Assembly (NCBI GenBank): GCA_039199225.1
Contig: JBCCSZ010000024.1
Coordinates: 1-38,034, forward strand
Reading direction: 5' to 3'
Origin: JBCCSZ01 sp039199225
GTDB lineage: Bacteria; Bacteroidota; Bacteroidia; Chitinophagales; Saprospiraceae
Length of the DNA stretch: 38,034 bases
Part shown: in pieces, positions 27,901 to 35,446 of the stretch
Position numbering within the stretch: position 1 is the first letter of the stretch
Layout: every line of letters starts with the position of its first letter
Program-made: the position numbers and the translations under genes
Notes under the pieces: model-generated
What the model was told of the DNA's origin: nothing
Database searches by the model: none
Seen by the model: only the letters and a program-made list of their open reading frames with translations

Positions 27901-30900
27901 TTTTCCGATTGAAATAAAATGGGACTTTGAGAACTTGCTCCAAGTACTTCGCGAATGGAGATTTGTTCGTTGTAGTTTCCATCTCGAACATTGAAAGTGA
28001 CCGGGCCGACGACCCCTGCGGTATGAAGCGCCTGTACCGCCGAAGTAAAATCGGGAAAGTCCGGCGTCGTCCCGCCAATGGTGTATACTCCCGACAGGCT
28101 GGCCACCAATCCATTGATTTCAGTGCTGTCATTCTCCGGAAAAGCATCTGGTAGGCCATTGGGGTTGGACGTCCAGGCTTGAAGATTGTAATTCGTCCCA
28201 GCATTGATGGTCGTAGAACCGATGGCAACCAAGGTGGTTTGTCCACTGGCCAGATTGCCCGTCCAGTTAAAAGGAAGCTGGGCCGTTCCATTGACGGTCC
28301 AATTGATGTCTACGACCTGCAGAGGGCGGGTCGCATTGTTTTTCAGCTCGACCTCTACCGTTTGCAAACCAGGTGCAAAAGGCACACTGGGCTGCGTAAA
28401 TTGCAACAAGGAAGCATCATCTGCTGGAGGCGCAAATTCGTCCGCTCCAATGTCGGGTGTCGACGCATCGCGCGCTTCTCCCTCGATGTCTACTGTCAAA
28501 TAGGCGAGTGGTGTTCCGGCCCCATCCAGATTGATCGAAGAAATGCTGTAGCCAACCGAATCCACAAAATTGGGATCGGCAGAAATGGAGTTGACATCGC
28601 GGCCCGAAGCCGTTTGCCAATCTGCCAAGTTGGTTTGATTGCCTCCCCAGAAGCCCAAATTGGCCCCAGTGGTGTAGAGGTTGTTGTAGTCAAGATTCGT
28701 AAACGCACTTGTCGTATTCGTATGAAAAGCATAACCACCACCTTGATTGCTGAGGTTGTTGTTGTAAAAATTGATGTTGCTACTAAATTCATTGAAATAG
28801 GCACGGCTTTCGGTATTGGTGTTGGTTATCCGAATGGTGTTGTATACCAAATCTGTATAAGTTCCATTGTAAAAATAGATTCCGTATCGGAGATCGGTTC
28901 CAGCAACCTGCACAAAGTTGTTGGCAATCAATATCCGCTGGTTGGTGGAGCCTCTCATGTCCCGGATTTGCATCCCGTGGCCATCGTCGAGGCGGGATAC
29001 TTGGTTGCCAACGATGCGGCTATTTTCTCGGAAATTCCAGAGGTAAAAACCATAGAAACCAAAGTAGTTATTCGTGCTGGTCACCACATTGCCAGAAACA
29101 TCCACCGCTGCCAGGTCCCTCAGATAGATGCCTCGATAGTAGGCGTCCACCACATCATTGCCCACAAAGGACATACCTGTGCGGTAGCGGTTGTTCAAAG
29201 TTTGACCTTCCCATCTGATGCCATAGCTACCATTCTCAAGGCGGTTGTTTAAAAAGCTCATATGCTCCGATGAATTTCTCGGACAAATGATAACGGCCAT
29301 ATTGGTACTGGTCGAAGTAGAAGGTACACCTCTCAAAAGATTGTATTCAAAGTGGTTGTGGTGTGCATCGGCGCCAAAGCGTAAAACATTACCGTAGCCA
29401 GGATTTCTGGCCTCTATTGTCATCTTCCGGAAGTTGATCCAGGAAGCTCTTTCAAACAGTATGGTATAGTTGCCGGCCGCACCAGCCGAAAAGGTCAATA
29501 CGACATCTGTACTGTCACCGGATTCCGATTGGAAGGTGATCGTACTAAGGGAGTCGGCACCGGCAATCGGTCCAAACAACAATTGCTCATCATAGGTACC
29601 GCTTCGAACATTAAAAACAACAGTGTCCAAAATTCCACCTAGGTTCATCGCATCGATGGCATCGTTGAAGCTGTTGAAGTCCGGGCTGCTGCCTCCGATG
29701 GTATAGCTGCCAGCAAGTGCCGTGACCAAGCTATCGACCATCGTACTGTCGTTTTGTGGTATGGGGTCGACCATGCCGTCGGGGTCAAAGGACCAAGCAT
29801 CCAGCTGGTACATGGCACTGGGCGCAAAATCGAAGGTGCCTATGGTCACAGTGTCTGTCGCACCACTGGCCAAGGTCCCCATCCAACGATAAGGGGTTTC
29901 GGGGTCTCCATTTACAGCCCAACCGACAGAGAGAGAGTCAAGTACTTCCGAGCCATTGTTTTTCACAACGACTTTTATGTCTTGAATACCCGGAGAGAAG
30001 GGCTGATTGGGTGCAGCAAAAGCCAAAAGGGCAGCATCCACAGGGGCGGGTACAAATTCATCTGCACCAATGTCTGGCATACTGGCATCCCGACTTTCTC
30101 CTTCAATATCAAAGGCGACCAATGGGGAGGGAAAGGCAGCACCATTCAAATCAATCAAGCTAATCTGATAACTGTCGTCCGACAAAAATATCGGGTCTAC
30201 CGATAGGGAATTCGCATCGAAAGAAGTATTCGCCTGCCAGTCGGCCAGCGTCGGGCGGTTGCCATTCCAAAAGGCCACGTTCGGTCCTTTGCTGTAGAGG
30301 TTGTTGTAATCCGAATTGGAAATGGCATTCGAAGAGACAGCGTAATAGGCATAGCCACCGCCACTGTTCACAAAGTTGTTGCTGAGTACCTTCCGATTCG
30401 ATCCACTGAAATCGTAATAGGCCCGGCTGGCGGGATTAACATTCGTAACATGGACCGTATTGTGCAAAATATCGATGTAACTGCCTCCCGTCATGTAAAT
30501 ACCATCAAATGCAGCCGCTCCTTCGATTTGTACAAAATTATTAGCCACCAAAGCCTCTTGACCGGGATTGGCCCGAAAGTCCGTCAGGTACAATCCAAAA
30601 CCTTCCACCCCATAGACAAAATTCCCAATGACCCTAGTGGAATCATCGCAGTCATCCATCGATAAGGCTCGATATTCAAAGTAGGAAGTATTAGAAGTGA
30701 AGGTATTGCCAATGATTTTGGGCGAGTTCAGATCAACCGCCCAACAAGCCCAACGATACTGATCCTGAAAATAATTGTTCTCGATTAATAGTCCACCAGT
30801 ATACTCTCCATTGTTGAAGTCACCATTCCAGTAAATGCCATAACTACCATTGTAGAATTTGTTGTTCCTAAAGGTCGTATTATCCGCAAAGTCATTGGAA

Positions 30901-33900
30901 GAAAAGACAATGGCACGAATGGAGCTTGTCGTAGTCGACGGCTGATTTCGCAGGACATTGTTCTCAAAGGTATTGTTGAAAGAATTCTCCTCAAAGGCAA
31001 TGACGCGCCCATAAGTGGGATGCGTATTTTCAATCGTCAATTGGCGAAGGGTCACCCAATCAGTTCCATCAAATCGAAAAACATAGTTGACATCCACCGA
31101 CGAAGAGGTAGGTGCGAAGCTGACAACGACCTGACTGCTGTCGCCAGATTCCGACTGGAAAGTCACAGTTTTGGAGGAGTCCACACCAGTGATTTCCATA
31201 AGGTGCAACTGCTCATTGTAAATGCCGTTTCTCAGATTAAAAATTACTGAATCCGTCACACCACTCCGATGAAGTGCATCGACAGCCGCTGTGATACTTG
31301 GAAAATCCGGCCCCGTCCCACCAATGGTAAAAACGCCCTCAAGACTAGGGTAGAGGTCGTTGACAAAAGCGGTATCATTGGATGGGACCAAATCGCTCAG
31401 CCCATTTGGATTAAGCGTATTAATTAAAAGGTCGTATTCCGTCAATGTCTGAAAGTCGACACTGCCAATCGTCACAGTATCAATGCCACCGCTGAAGAGT
31501 GTACCAGTCCAATTGTAGGTCGTCTGGGGTGTCCCATTGACCTGCCAGTCGATGGAAACGGATGTCAAATCATCGGCACCATTATTTTTCAAAACAACTT
31601 TTACATCCTGAAGACCAGGGCTAAATGGAAATTTAGGAGTGGTTATTTCCAAAAGAGCCGCATCGACCAGAGGCGGTGTAAATTCATCGGCACCTATATC
31701 TGGCATAGCCAGATCGCGGTTTTCTCCTTCAATGTCTCTTGGTGCAAAAGGGGAGGGAGTTCCGGCATTGTTTAAATCGATGAGTGAAATCTGGTAGCTG
31801 TCTTCAGAAATAAAAAGCGGATCAATAGCAATCGAATTGTCTTCCATATTTGAAGCAGCCTGCCAATCGGCCAAGGTCGCCCGTGCAACCCCTTCCCAAA
31901 AACCAATGCTGGGACCGGTGGTGTAAAGGTTGTTGTGATCCATGTCCGCAAAAGCAGACCCCTGGTTGGTATTGACAGCATAGCCACCTCCCAGATTTAC
32001 AAAGTTGTTGTTCAGCGATCGTATGTTGTTGCCCGACGCTTTGTAGAAAGCACTGCTTCCTGCATTGGTGTTGCGCATCAAGACGGTATTGTGCAAAAAA
32101 TATTGATAGGCGCCAGAGTTGGAAAGCAGCCCGTAGAACAAATTACTACCTTCCAATCTAATAAAGTTATTGCGAATAATGACTGGGGTACTTGGGCTAC
32201 CATTCAGAGATGTCAGGATAATTCCAAAGCCATTGGGCGCACCAAGGATGAAATTGTCACTGACAATGGTGGAGTCAGAGGAAGTCTCAATGGTGATGCC
32301 ACCAAAATCGGATCGGATGCTTTGACTTGAGATGCGGTTACCACTGACCTTGGGTGCGAGCAATTCATAAATTTGGATGGCCCGATAATATTGATCGGTC
32401 AGAACGTTGTCTTCGATCCGCAGCCCGCGTGTATAAGCATTATTGTTGAGATCGCCATTCCAGCGAATGCCACTGCTGCCATTGCGAATTTGGTTGCGGC
32501 GGATGATGTTGTTTTCCGCAAAGACATCGTCGGCATATACGACCACTCGGTTGGTACTCGTAGAGTTCGTAACAGGTGCTTGCAGGATGTTGTCTTCAAT
32601 CGTGTTATTATGGGAATTTTCGCCATAAACAACCACCCGACAATAGGATGTGTTGGTGCCTTCCAGGCTCATATTCCGAAAAGTCACCCAGTCGGCTCCA
32701 TTAAACCGTACCGTATAATTATCGGAGGAATTGGCCGATACCGACAAGACGACCAGCGTACGATCGCCAGATTCCGATTGGAAGGTTACGGTGTTTGCCG
32801 CACTCGTTCCAGCAATTTCGCCAATGCTGACCTGCTCGTTGTAAATGCTGTTTCGAACGTTGAAAACAACTGGCCCACAAACGCCAAAAGTCTCCAAATC
32901 TTGAACGGCTGCCGAGAAAGTAGGGTAGTCGGGTAGGGCGCCACCAATGGTGTAGGTGCCGTTGAGGCCGGGGGTCAAGGTGACGGCTAGGGTATCGTTG
33001 TAGTTGGTGAGATCAGTCATGCCATTTGGGTCGGAAGTCCAAACCCGCAACTGGTAGATTTGACCTTGGATAAAATTGACATTGCCCAGATTGACAGAGG
33101 CCGTATTATCGCCGCTTCCCAGAGTGTCGATTGGTAGATTGTAAGTCAAAGGACTTTGCAAGGCACCATCCAGCGACCAATTGACGGTCAGGCTGTTGAA
33201 TACATCCGGGCTGTTGTTGGCTACTCGAACGATGATGTCAGAGCTACCTGCACACAAATCAAGCACCGGCGCTTCCAATGCCTCCACTGCCGCATCCAAC
33301 TCAAGAGATTCGATAAAAACCATTTGGATATTGGGCTTAACCGAATTGCTACCATTTGTGCTGATATTGCAAACATCCATCAAATCGTCCACCACATAGC
33401 CAAAACCAGAAGTAGAACTGCTGTAGCGAACACGTCCAGAGCGATCGGTTCTCAAGACATTTGAAAAACAAAGGTCTATCAAAATATTATCGTTGCCATT
33501 CCAATAAAAACCACTGTCCAATGTCAATAAATCAAAGCCCCCTTCCTGCGGCATATACGCGGCATTTTGGTAGTGCAGACTGCTTGGAATATCGATAAAA
33601 CTTTGAGCATTGACAGCAGAAGTATGACCAATTCGCACTTGGTAATTCGGCAACTCCTGGGTCGGAGCGCTGTGAACATAAAAACCCAATTGGGTGAGCA
33701 TGCCACGTTCAATGCCGGCAGCATTCAGTTCCGCTTTGGTGTAAACCATCTGGCCACGTAAATTTTGCCGAAAAATATTGATGGGCGAGGGAGCGGTCGT
33801 TAAGTTGACGCTGGTCCCCGTACCAATTTGTATGCTTTGCTGCGACCAAAGAGATGCAGGGAGCATTCCTAAAAGACCTAAAAAGATCAAGAAATAAAAA

Positions 33901-33932
33901 TATCCTTTGGATGAAAAAACAGGCTGATTCAT
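18954..33932 (-). CDS. Giant secreted surface protein: six parallel beta-helix modules plus eight CARDB domains (4992 aa)
   Basis: The start is ATG at 33932, directly before a signal peptide (YFYFLIFLGLLGMLPASLWS, cleavage near residue 31); the frame also extends to a TTG at 33950, which I reject. After a 200-residue N-terminal domain come six tandem modules of 534-545 residues. Each has an Ig/CARDB-like domain, a G-x-YTIGG-x-x-PDF motif, a right-handed parallel beta-helix rich in Asn ladders (N-N-x-I/F), and a closing PDIGADEF motif. Then follow an Ig-like and an Fn3-like domain (about 3450-3655) and eight CARDB adhesion-type domains (about 3657-4664; PDL...YLS...DNNNIFE pattern). The C-terminal part includes an IPT/TIG-like region, a Gly-rich linker (TTTGGGGGGNG) and an end at LRPGSFSSITVYTYSSRPL. 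No T9SS sorting domain is seen, unusual for this class; the design looks truncated, with its usual tail encoded at 12551-14296. Likely an adhesin or surface-layer filament; the ligand is unknown. Confidence 0.85.
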   Translation of the reverse strand: MNQPVFSSKGYFYFLIFLGLLGMLPASLWSQQSIQIGTGTSVNLTTAPSPINIFRQNLRGQMVYTKAELNAAGIERGMLTQLGFYVHSAPTQELPNYQVRIGHTSAVNAQSFIDIPSSLHYQNAAYMPQEGGFDLLTLDSGFYWNGNDNILIDLCFSNVLRTDRSGRVRYSSSTSGFGYVVDDLMDVCNISTNGSNSVKPNIQMVFIESLELDAAVEALEAPVLDLCAGSSDIIVRVANNSPDVFNSLTVNWSLDGALQSPLTYNLPIDTLGSGDNTASVNLGNVNFIQGQIYQLRVWTSDPNGMTDLTNYNDTLAVTLTPGLNGTYTIGGALPDYPTFSAAVQDLETFGVCGPVVFNVRNSIYNEQVSIGEIAGTSAANTVTFQSESGDRTLVVLSVSANSSDNYTVRFNGADWVTFRNMSLEGTNTSYCRVVVYGENSHNNTIEDNILQAPVTNSTSTNRVVVYADDVFAENNIIRRNQIRNGSSGIRWNGDLNNNAYTRGLRIEDNVLTDQYYRAIQIYELLAPKVSGNRISSQSIRSDFGGITIETSSDSTIVSDNFILGAPNGFGIILTSLNGSPSTPVIIRNNFIRLEGSNLFYGLLSNSGAYQYFLHNTVLMRNTNAGSSAFYKASGNNIRSLNNNFVNLGGGYAVNTNQGSAFADMDHNNLYTTGPSIGFWEGVARATLADWQAASNMEDNSIAIDPLFISEDSYQISLIDLNNAGTPSPFAPRDIEGENRDLAMPDIGADEFTPPLVDAALLEITTPKFPFSPGLQDVKVVLKNNGADDLTSVSIDWQVNGTPQTTYNWTGTLFSGGIDTVTIGSVDFQTLTEYDLLINTLNPNGLSDLVPSNDTAFVNDLYPSLEGVFTIGGTGPDFPSITAAVDALHRSGVTDSVIFNLRNGIYNEQLHLMEITGVDSSKTVTFQSESGDSSQVVVSFAPTSSSVDVNYVFRFDGTDWVTLRQLTIENTHPTYGRVIAFEENSFNNTFENNVLRNQPSTTTSSIRAIVFSSNDFADNTTFRNNKFYNGSYGIYWNGDFNNGEYTGGLLIENNYFQDQYRWACWAVDLNSPKIIGNTFTSNTSYFEYRALSMDDCDDSTRVIGNFVYGVEGFGLYLTDFRANPGQEALVANNFVQIEGAAAFDGIYMTGGSYIDILHNTVHVTNVNPASRAYYDFSGSNRKVLSNNFVNSGGGYAYYAVSSNAISNSDYNNLYSKGPNVAFWNGNRPTLADWQANTSFDANSLSVDPIFLSDDSYQISLIDLNGAAFPSPLVAFDIEGESRDASMPDIGADEFVPAPVDAALLAFAAPNQPFSPGIQDIKVVVKNNGSEVLDSLSVGWAVNGDPETPYRWMGTLASGATDTVTIGTFDFAPSAMYQLDAWSFDPDGMVDPIPQNDSTMVDSLVTALAGSYTIGGSSPDFNSFNDAIDAMNLGGILDTVVFNVRSGTYDEQLLFGPIAGADSLSTITFQSESGDSTDVVLTFSAGAAGNYTILFERASWINFRKMTIEARNPGYGNVLRFGADAHHNHFEYNLLRGVPSTSTSTNMAVIICPRNSSEHMSFLNNRLENGSYGIRWEGQTLNNRYRTGMSFVGNDVVDAYYRGIYLRDLAAVDVSGNVVTSTNNYFGFYGFYLWNFRENSRIVGNQVSRLDDGHGMQIRDMRGSTNQRILIANNFVQVAGTDLRYGIYFYNGTYTDLVYNTIRITNTNTESRAYFNEFSSNINFYNNNLSNQGGGYAFHTNTTSAFTNLDYNNLYTTGANLGFWGGNQTNLADWQTASGRDVNSISADPNFVDSVGYSISSINLDGAGTPLAYLTVDIEGEARDASTPDIGADEFAPPADDASLLQFTQPSVPFAPGLQTVEVELKNNATRPLQVVDINWTVNGTAQLPFNWTGNLASGQTTLVAIGSTTINAGTNYNLQAWTSNPNGLPDAFPENDSTEINGLVASLSGVYTIGGTTPDFPDFTSAVQALHTAGVVGPVTFNVRDGNYNEQISIREVLGASSQSPILFQSENGDSSLVTLSFTSINTTDNYTLQLDGADWVSFKSIGLKSLSTNYIQVVHILNAATNIEFRNCHIEAATRGSYYAINIPNGLNEYLRFYNNYFKFGYAGIGHEGNTSSSEKTRGLIIDGNTFVDQTYANIFVRNQEGLMITGNKTSGSPFGCYVQSSSFGKIDGNALTNFSQGGLLVESLNGTDANNPFLLANNFISSGHPDADYGISTTFCPFINVYHNSVNLWTNNVNTNCFITFFSQSQRVVNNIFSNPGGGKAYQYTFFFGDEIAESDHNNLYTSGAVLGNFTSNHADLAAWQAATNLDANSLSIDPEFISDTDLHTANILLDNAGKGLTTVLTDFDGDIRDPATPDIGADEFSTSNEDAGIASIDAPKEPFGTGTQSVSVTLFNNGLDTLTSATVYWEVNNVLQTPLNWTGELLTGMSEDSVDVGSFIFELDTIYAIRAWTSSPNGLLDTINLNDTAFVDSLYAGLSGVYTIGGSDPDFNSFQHAVTTMVNGGVVGAVTFNVRDGIYEEQISIPEIIGVNSQNSVTFQSESGDSSAVVLQYASATANNNYVLQLNGADWFSLHQLSIYNNSNSYACAIDLRNGASNNRISNSAVRGRSVQSTSNAFAVIYSASTDDPNNAFLYNYILDGSMGINLQGDFSGSAELGTEIIGNTLEGQYNHGIDLNYLDAPLVEGNRLTSDRVRSTYSGIYLSSCSNALRILNNFVYSVDQGDGIHMNSCSGTSLQRGLIANNAISMGNASFADGTGIYLSLCNFQNIYHNSILWNSFDHNSTRAFFSASTNNIDVKNNIFYCSEQGSVCRITGSNVFMDHNDLFTQGPDFGTWNGSLAVDFATWQTASGQDAQSVSVNPRYESATDLHVQEIDLNNAGTPIASVLIDFDGEARNPVTPDIGADEFSPITIDDASLTAIISPNESAPFPAGVQTVKAILKNSGSNPLTALTIRWRVNSQQQLSYQWNGNLASGERDTVSIGTYNFLAGFGSNILAFSQLPNGVSDSNPFNDTISVEGLYAGLNGTYTIGGVFPDFQDFSSAAEVLNRGGVLGPVLFNVRNGIYNEQISLQEIRGADATNTVTFQSESGDSTLVIMENTNCCSPDYVVQLDGADYVAFRKLSMRTTSCGVSYIFELRDGANWNALQNCRLIGPDGNCGMSVVYNNSGLNEYNRFEYNRIENGGYGFNLRGPSASQLETGTNIFGNVLTDQYYESISLLYQQSPVIQQNQVTSSSPYNSFNGIYCGYCDEEMLVRANQVDVASGRGIHLYRCDGDSQRRGLVANNFVSVEGNTTAYGIFTNQGSFHDFYYNSVQLTNSNLPSAAFYNSSGANKLALNNIFSNVGGGYAVIMNGGSTSIASSNFNDYYTTGSVLGRWESQDAVDLAAWRTLSSKDLLSISVNPLFYSDKDLHVLQVALDSAALPITAVTDDIDGQVRNGVRPDIGADEFDFLTDDLGIVALLEPVSACELGNTQLIRVRIQNYGGTAQTGFDLAYRLNGGSAVVENVGSLNVLPGGTAEYTFTTRADLSDYRLHQLELYTLLLGDLNDRNDSLAVQVQNYQTPAAASNMLPADGSRDIDPPINFSWLPSAGATRYDLYLWLQGDPRPDLPVGQNLEQISFAYNSNDLVFGATYSWQLVAKNEFCATDGPVQSFAIRELPDLMVGNVGVPNNPFSGQQIEVSWVVENLGLGSSGMATWYDVIYLSRDNVYQPGIDTYLGGFPNFTALNGLESYAQMKSVTLPRGIEGSYYIFVLTDRYSQLDEGNENNNTSVAAAMPITLTPPPDLVVDSIIVPNNAFSGTDINISWKLENQGSGDVPTNNSFYDYIYISDEAVYDPANATYLGRYLGGPIPANGSERRSQQVRIPSFIFGNYYIHIVTDRFNRVFEYVFEDNNTGSSSAMNIFLTPPPDLIARSVEVVDTASNREQMIIEWVSENQGANPVVGSFTDRIYISGHYPFDRDSVRSLGNFTYSSGLGTGASAARSANITIPSDIGGVHYFYVETDVSDRIFEFTNEDNNVSDGDSSLIQSPDLSLVDVMAIDTAESGEEITISWTIRNEGPGELLSANRTDRVYLSSNPTYVSGEGTVLGSTNYGNSLVVGQSLVRQITAMLPNGISGKYYLHLLTDVNNNIFEAGLEGNNLQTDSLFIELAPWPDMQVDTLGGLPDSTIAGALLTLDYQARNAGTAAVQGISGGWQDRIYISPNPNWNPADAKLLHTIDVSQQVPAGGTYGRSWTFNLPMLGQGAQTGICYLYVFTDQTDRIFEYTDEGNNIRRSRPLYVSAPDPVDFEIVASTLLPDTLNSGETVNLQWSVRNDGNTTTLWNYPLWYDGIYLSTDSIFDRYSDIFVKDFTRQGPLESGESYNNNQFFTVPNGLSGSYYAFLVTDHTEVTNDGDRINNIRKIGQPAGGPGDPPVVIELTPSPDLEANALVAPSSGISGQPIRLIWTVTNLGPGATLNPWTDKVYLSTDFEIDGSDEIIASVSRSDTLGVGMSYTDTIDAFIPIDASGNYILIFRTDANNALFELNGENNNTFFSYLTTELPLPSDLQIDSLRFPSMAMVGEPFKVTYGISNRGVNPASGVMRDIVYFSADSIFDASDVPYIGPEQRNINLAPQAALVDSFQNTTPGVPLGEYHLIVQTDALNNIYESDENNNVRISTHKVMVSVQELPLAVLTADTLYNNTPLYYRIEIPDTLEGETMLVSLDGQTPQSVNELYVSYGSVPTRSSHDFAFQTPFASDQSIIVPELQAGQYYLLAYGATNHAPANQVQRIDLKAEIIPFDILLVDDVRGGNTGNVTIKLEGAKFSPDMEVRLEKVGLGTYIASKLTYINSTRVFVTFNLDGADLGFYDVVAEKAMERASLADGFEIVEGGAGTTTGGGGGGNGFFCNIVNTGTGDLLSKNIQHPAQVRVNRVVPITIQFGNNGNVDISCPTRWLISLRGALLSMDPEALEEGAEELYLSFQEVGGPPDILRPGSFSSITVYTYSSRPLRFILRE
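19945..22960 (-). repeat. Eight tandem CARDB domain repeats within the giant gene
   Basis: Eight copies of about 375 nt (some 125 residues) each begin with a PDL/PDM/SDL motif after a proline-rich boundary (TPPPDL occurs twice). They carry the series Y-I/L-S (start of the mid strand), Y-Y-x-x-V-x-TD, then an E-x-x-E-x-NN element. Copies differ considerably, so they are old repeats, not recent duplications. Confidence 0.75.
23585..33300 (-). repeat. Six tandem 1.6-kb beta-helix modules within the giant gene
   Basis: The codons for the Gly-Gly of the TIGG motif begin at 32941, 31318, 29692, 28072, 26470 and 24835, spacings of 1623, 1626, 1620, 1602 and 1635 nt. All are multiples of three (541, 542, 540, 534 and 545 residues). 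Each module also holds a TFQSESGD motif, or the close variant LFQSENGD in module four. A matching short stretch (gattccgattggaaggt or close variant) recurs at the DNA level in nearly every copy. Every module ends in PDIGADEF. Confidence 0.85.
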
Positions 33933-34050
33933 ATGATCTGAATTGTACAACGGATGGGAGCAGGCAAGGCAGTGGCCAGCTGCATTTTATCCGATGATAA
34001 ATGCCACAAAATGATTTTTTCCTACTGATTGTATTTATGCCAGATGTTCT

Positions 34051-35097
34051 CTATTTGCTGATCACCAGCTTTTCACGGTACACGCGATCCGCTATGACGA
34101 GATCGACATAATAGATGCCATTCGCCAGGTGTTCAATGGCTAGTTCATTGCGGTTGAGCAGCCGACTTTCGATCTTTCGGCCCTGTGCATCGTATATCTG
34201 TAATTGGGAAACAGCTTCATTTTTTAGGTTGACAATATACACCCAATCGGATGCTGGATTGGGGTAAAGCAAGCTACCCGTATTGTCGTCGAATCGGATG
34301 GAAACCACCTTGGAATAGGAAAAGTGATCGTCAAAATCCACCTGCCTGAGTCGATAGTAATTGACATCAACAACCGGATTTTCATCAATGGTTTCGTAGC
34401 GCGTAACGCCCTGCTTATTGCCTTGACCATCCACCCATCCGATGGGAAACCACTTCACACCGTCGACACTCTTGAGCACTTCAAACCCCTTGTTGTTCAG
34501 TTCGTTAGCAGTTGTCCAATTGAGTTGAATCTGCCTCCCCATCTTGCGACCTCTAAAGGCCAGCATCTCAACAGGAAGAGCAACCGACAAACCGAATAAA
34601 CACAGCGGATTGGTCGCAAAAATCTGCGTTGCCTCATCGTCTAAAAAAACGACCGTCCGAGTAGTGCCGCCATTGTAAATCCAGTCCATACCACCAATAT
34701 CAGCAGGGTTTGTGATCGCAAATTTTACGCTTCCGATAAAGGACCAACTAGGGTCTCCGGCGACCGTCATACCCAAGCTCGGCAGGGCCAATTCAATATT
34801 GAAAGAAGCACTACCAGGATTGGGCTCGCTGACATTGACTAGGTAGAGTTGTCCCAGGTTGCTGACGTCCAGTTCCGGGTTGGTGAGTGCTGCATTGTTA
34901 AAGGTAAATTCCAAGTTGCTAGAGCCCAATTTAAAGGCTGTCGTCCCTTGCATTTCAATCCCAACAACCAACTCGTTGCCATCATTGGAAATCTCGGTCA
35001 ACCTCAAACAAAAGCTTTGTGCAACACAAAAAAGAGGAGTCAGAAAAAATACAAAACAGACGAAGAATCTGTAGGTGTGGAGCGTTATGGTTTTCAT
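34051..35097 (-). CDS. Secreted protein with cohesin/Ig-like domain, Fn3-like domain and T9SS sorting domain (348 aa)
   Basis: The ATG at 35097 begins a signal peptide (MKTITLHTYRFFVCFVFFLT, cleavage after CVAQ); the TTG at 35121 only adds eight residues before it. The N-terminal 165 residues form a beta-rich domain (FCLRLTEISNDGNELVVGIE; MTVAGDPSWSFIGSVKFAIT) of the cohesin-like kind. Next is a linker LPVEMLAFRGRKMG and an Fn3-like region (IQLNWTTANELNNKGFEVLK ... NYYRLRQVDFDDHFSYSKVV) common in Bacteroidota exported proteins. The end is a T9SS type A sorting domain (LLYPNPASDWVYIVN ... LANGIYYVDLV ... EKLVISK). The giant gene starts 118 nt downstream on the same strand, so they may be co-transcribed. 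A cohesin-like fold here and dockerin-like repeats at 521-581 of the protein at 12551 raise the possibility of docking, which is speculative. Confidence 0.85.
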   Translation of the reverse strand: MKTITLHTYRFFVCFVFFLTPLFCVAQSFCLRLTEISNDGNELVVGIEMQGTTAFKLGSSNLEFTFNNAALTNPELDVSNLGQLYLVNVSEPNPGSASFNIELALPSLGMTVAGDPSWSFIGSVKFAITNPADIGGMDWIYNGGTTRTVVFLDDEATQIFATNPLCLFGLSVALPVEMLAFRGRKMGRQIQLNWTTANELNNKGFEVLKSVDGVKWFPIGWVDGQGNKQGVTRYETIDENPVVDVNYYRLRQVDFDDHFSYSKVVSIRFDDNTGSLLYPNPASDWVYIVNLKNEAVSQLQIYDAQGRKIESRLLNRNELAIEHLANGIYYVDLVIADRVYREKLVISK

Positions 35098-35122
35098 GTT
35101 TTCAATATGTTTAATAATCAAA

Positions 35123-35140
35123 GGAATGGATTATCATTCC
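35123..35140. repeat. Perfect 6-bp inverted repeat upstream of the secreted-protein gene
   Basis: GGAATG (35123-35128) and CATTCC (35135-35140) flank 6 nt. The element lies 26-43 nt upstream of the ATG at 35097 on the minus strand, so it could be a leader hairpin or an operator. Confidence 0.4.
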
Positions 35141-35357
35141 ATCAAAACTGTACTGATGGTTCGGCATATACGACCTATATTTCTCTTCAACATCGCATCA
35201 GAAAATTCGTCTGCTAAATGTTATATCGAGATTAGCAATGGTCGTATTTTTCGTTCAAAATGATCTTTACACAAGGTTCACTGTCCTCAGCAGCCTAAAG
35301 AAAGCCTACTGGAACAAAAGCACATACCAACTTTATATCTGGAAGATGAGGGGATTT

Positions 35358-35402
35358 CACCCTATACGCATACTGCAAACGCACAATCGTTGCAATAGGG
35401 TG
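35358..35402. repeat. Bulged long hairpin (13 pairs)
   Basis: The 3' arm TTGCAATAGGGTG (35390-35402) pairs throughout with CACCCTAT (35358-35365) plus TGCAA (35374-35378), leaving an 8-nt bulge on the 5' side and an 11-nt loop. The 8-bp CACCCTAT/ATAGGGTG arms are perfect. It lies about 330 nt upstream of uxaB. Confidence 0.5.
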
Positions 35403-35425
35403 TAGGGCTTTCAGATGACAATTTA

Positions 35426-35446
35426 TTTAAGCTTCGAAGGCTTAAA
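35426..35446. repeat. 7-bp inverted repeat with TTCGAAG loop
   Basis: TTTAAGC (35426-35432) and GCTTAAA (35440-35446) are perfect inverted copies around a near-palindromic TTCGAAG. No T-run follows directly, so it is more likely a binding site or RNA structure than a terminator. Confidence 0.45.

Noticed and set aside
28179..29252. A 357-codon plus-strand frame opposite the giant gene
   Set aside because: It lies antisense to strongly patterned beta-helix repeats, has no family features, and its length follows from codon bias in the real gene. The same applies to the 311-codon frame at 13238-14173.
23585..33300. CRISPR-like periodic repeats
   Set aside because: The period is about 1620 nt and lies within one reading frame; the repeats are protein modules.
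33932..33950. TTG start six residues upstream for the giant protein, and similar TTG starts at 8044, 11652 and 35121
   Set aside because: In each case an ATG shortly downstream is followed directly by a signal peptide or membrane anchor with natural N-terminal length.
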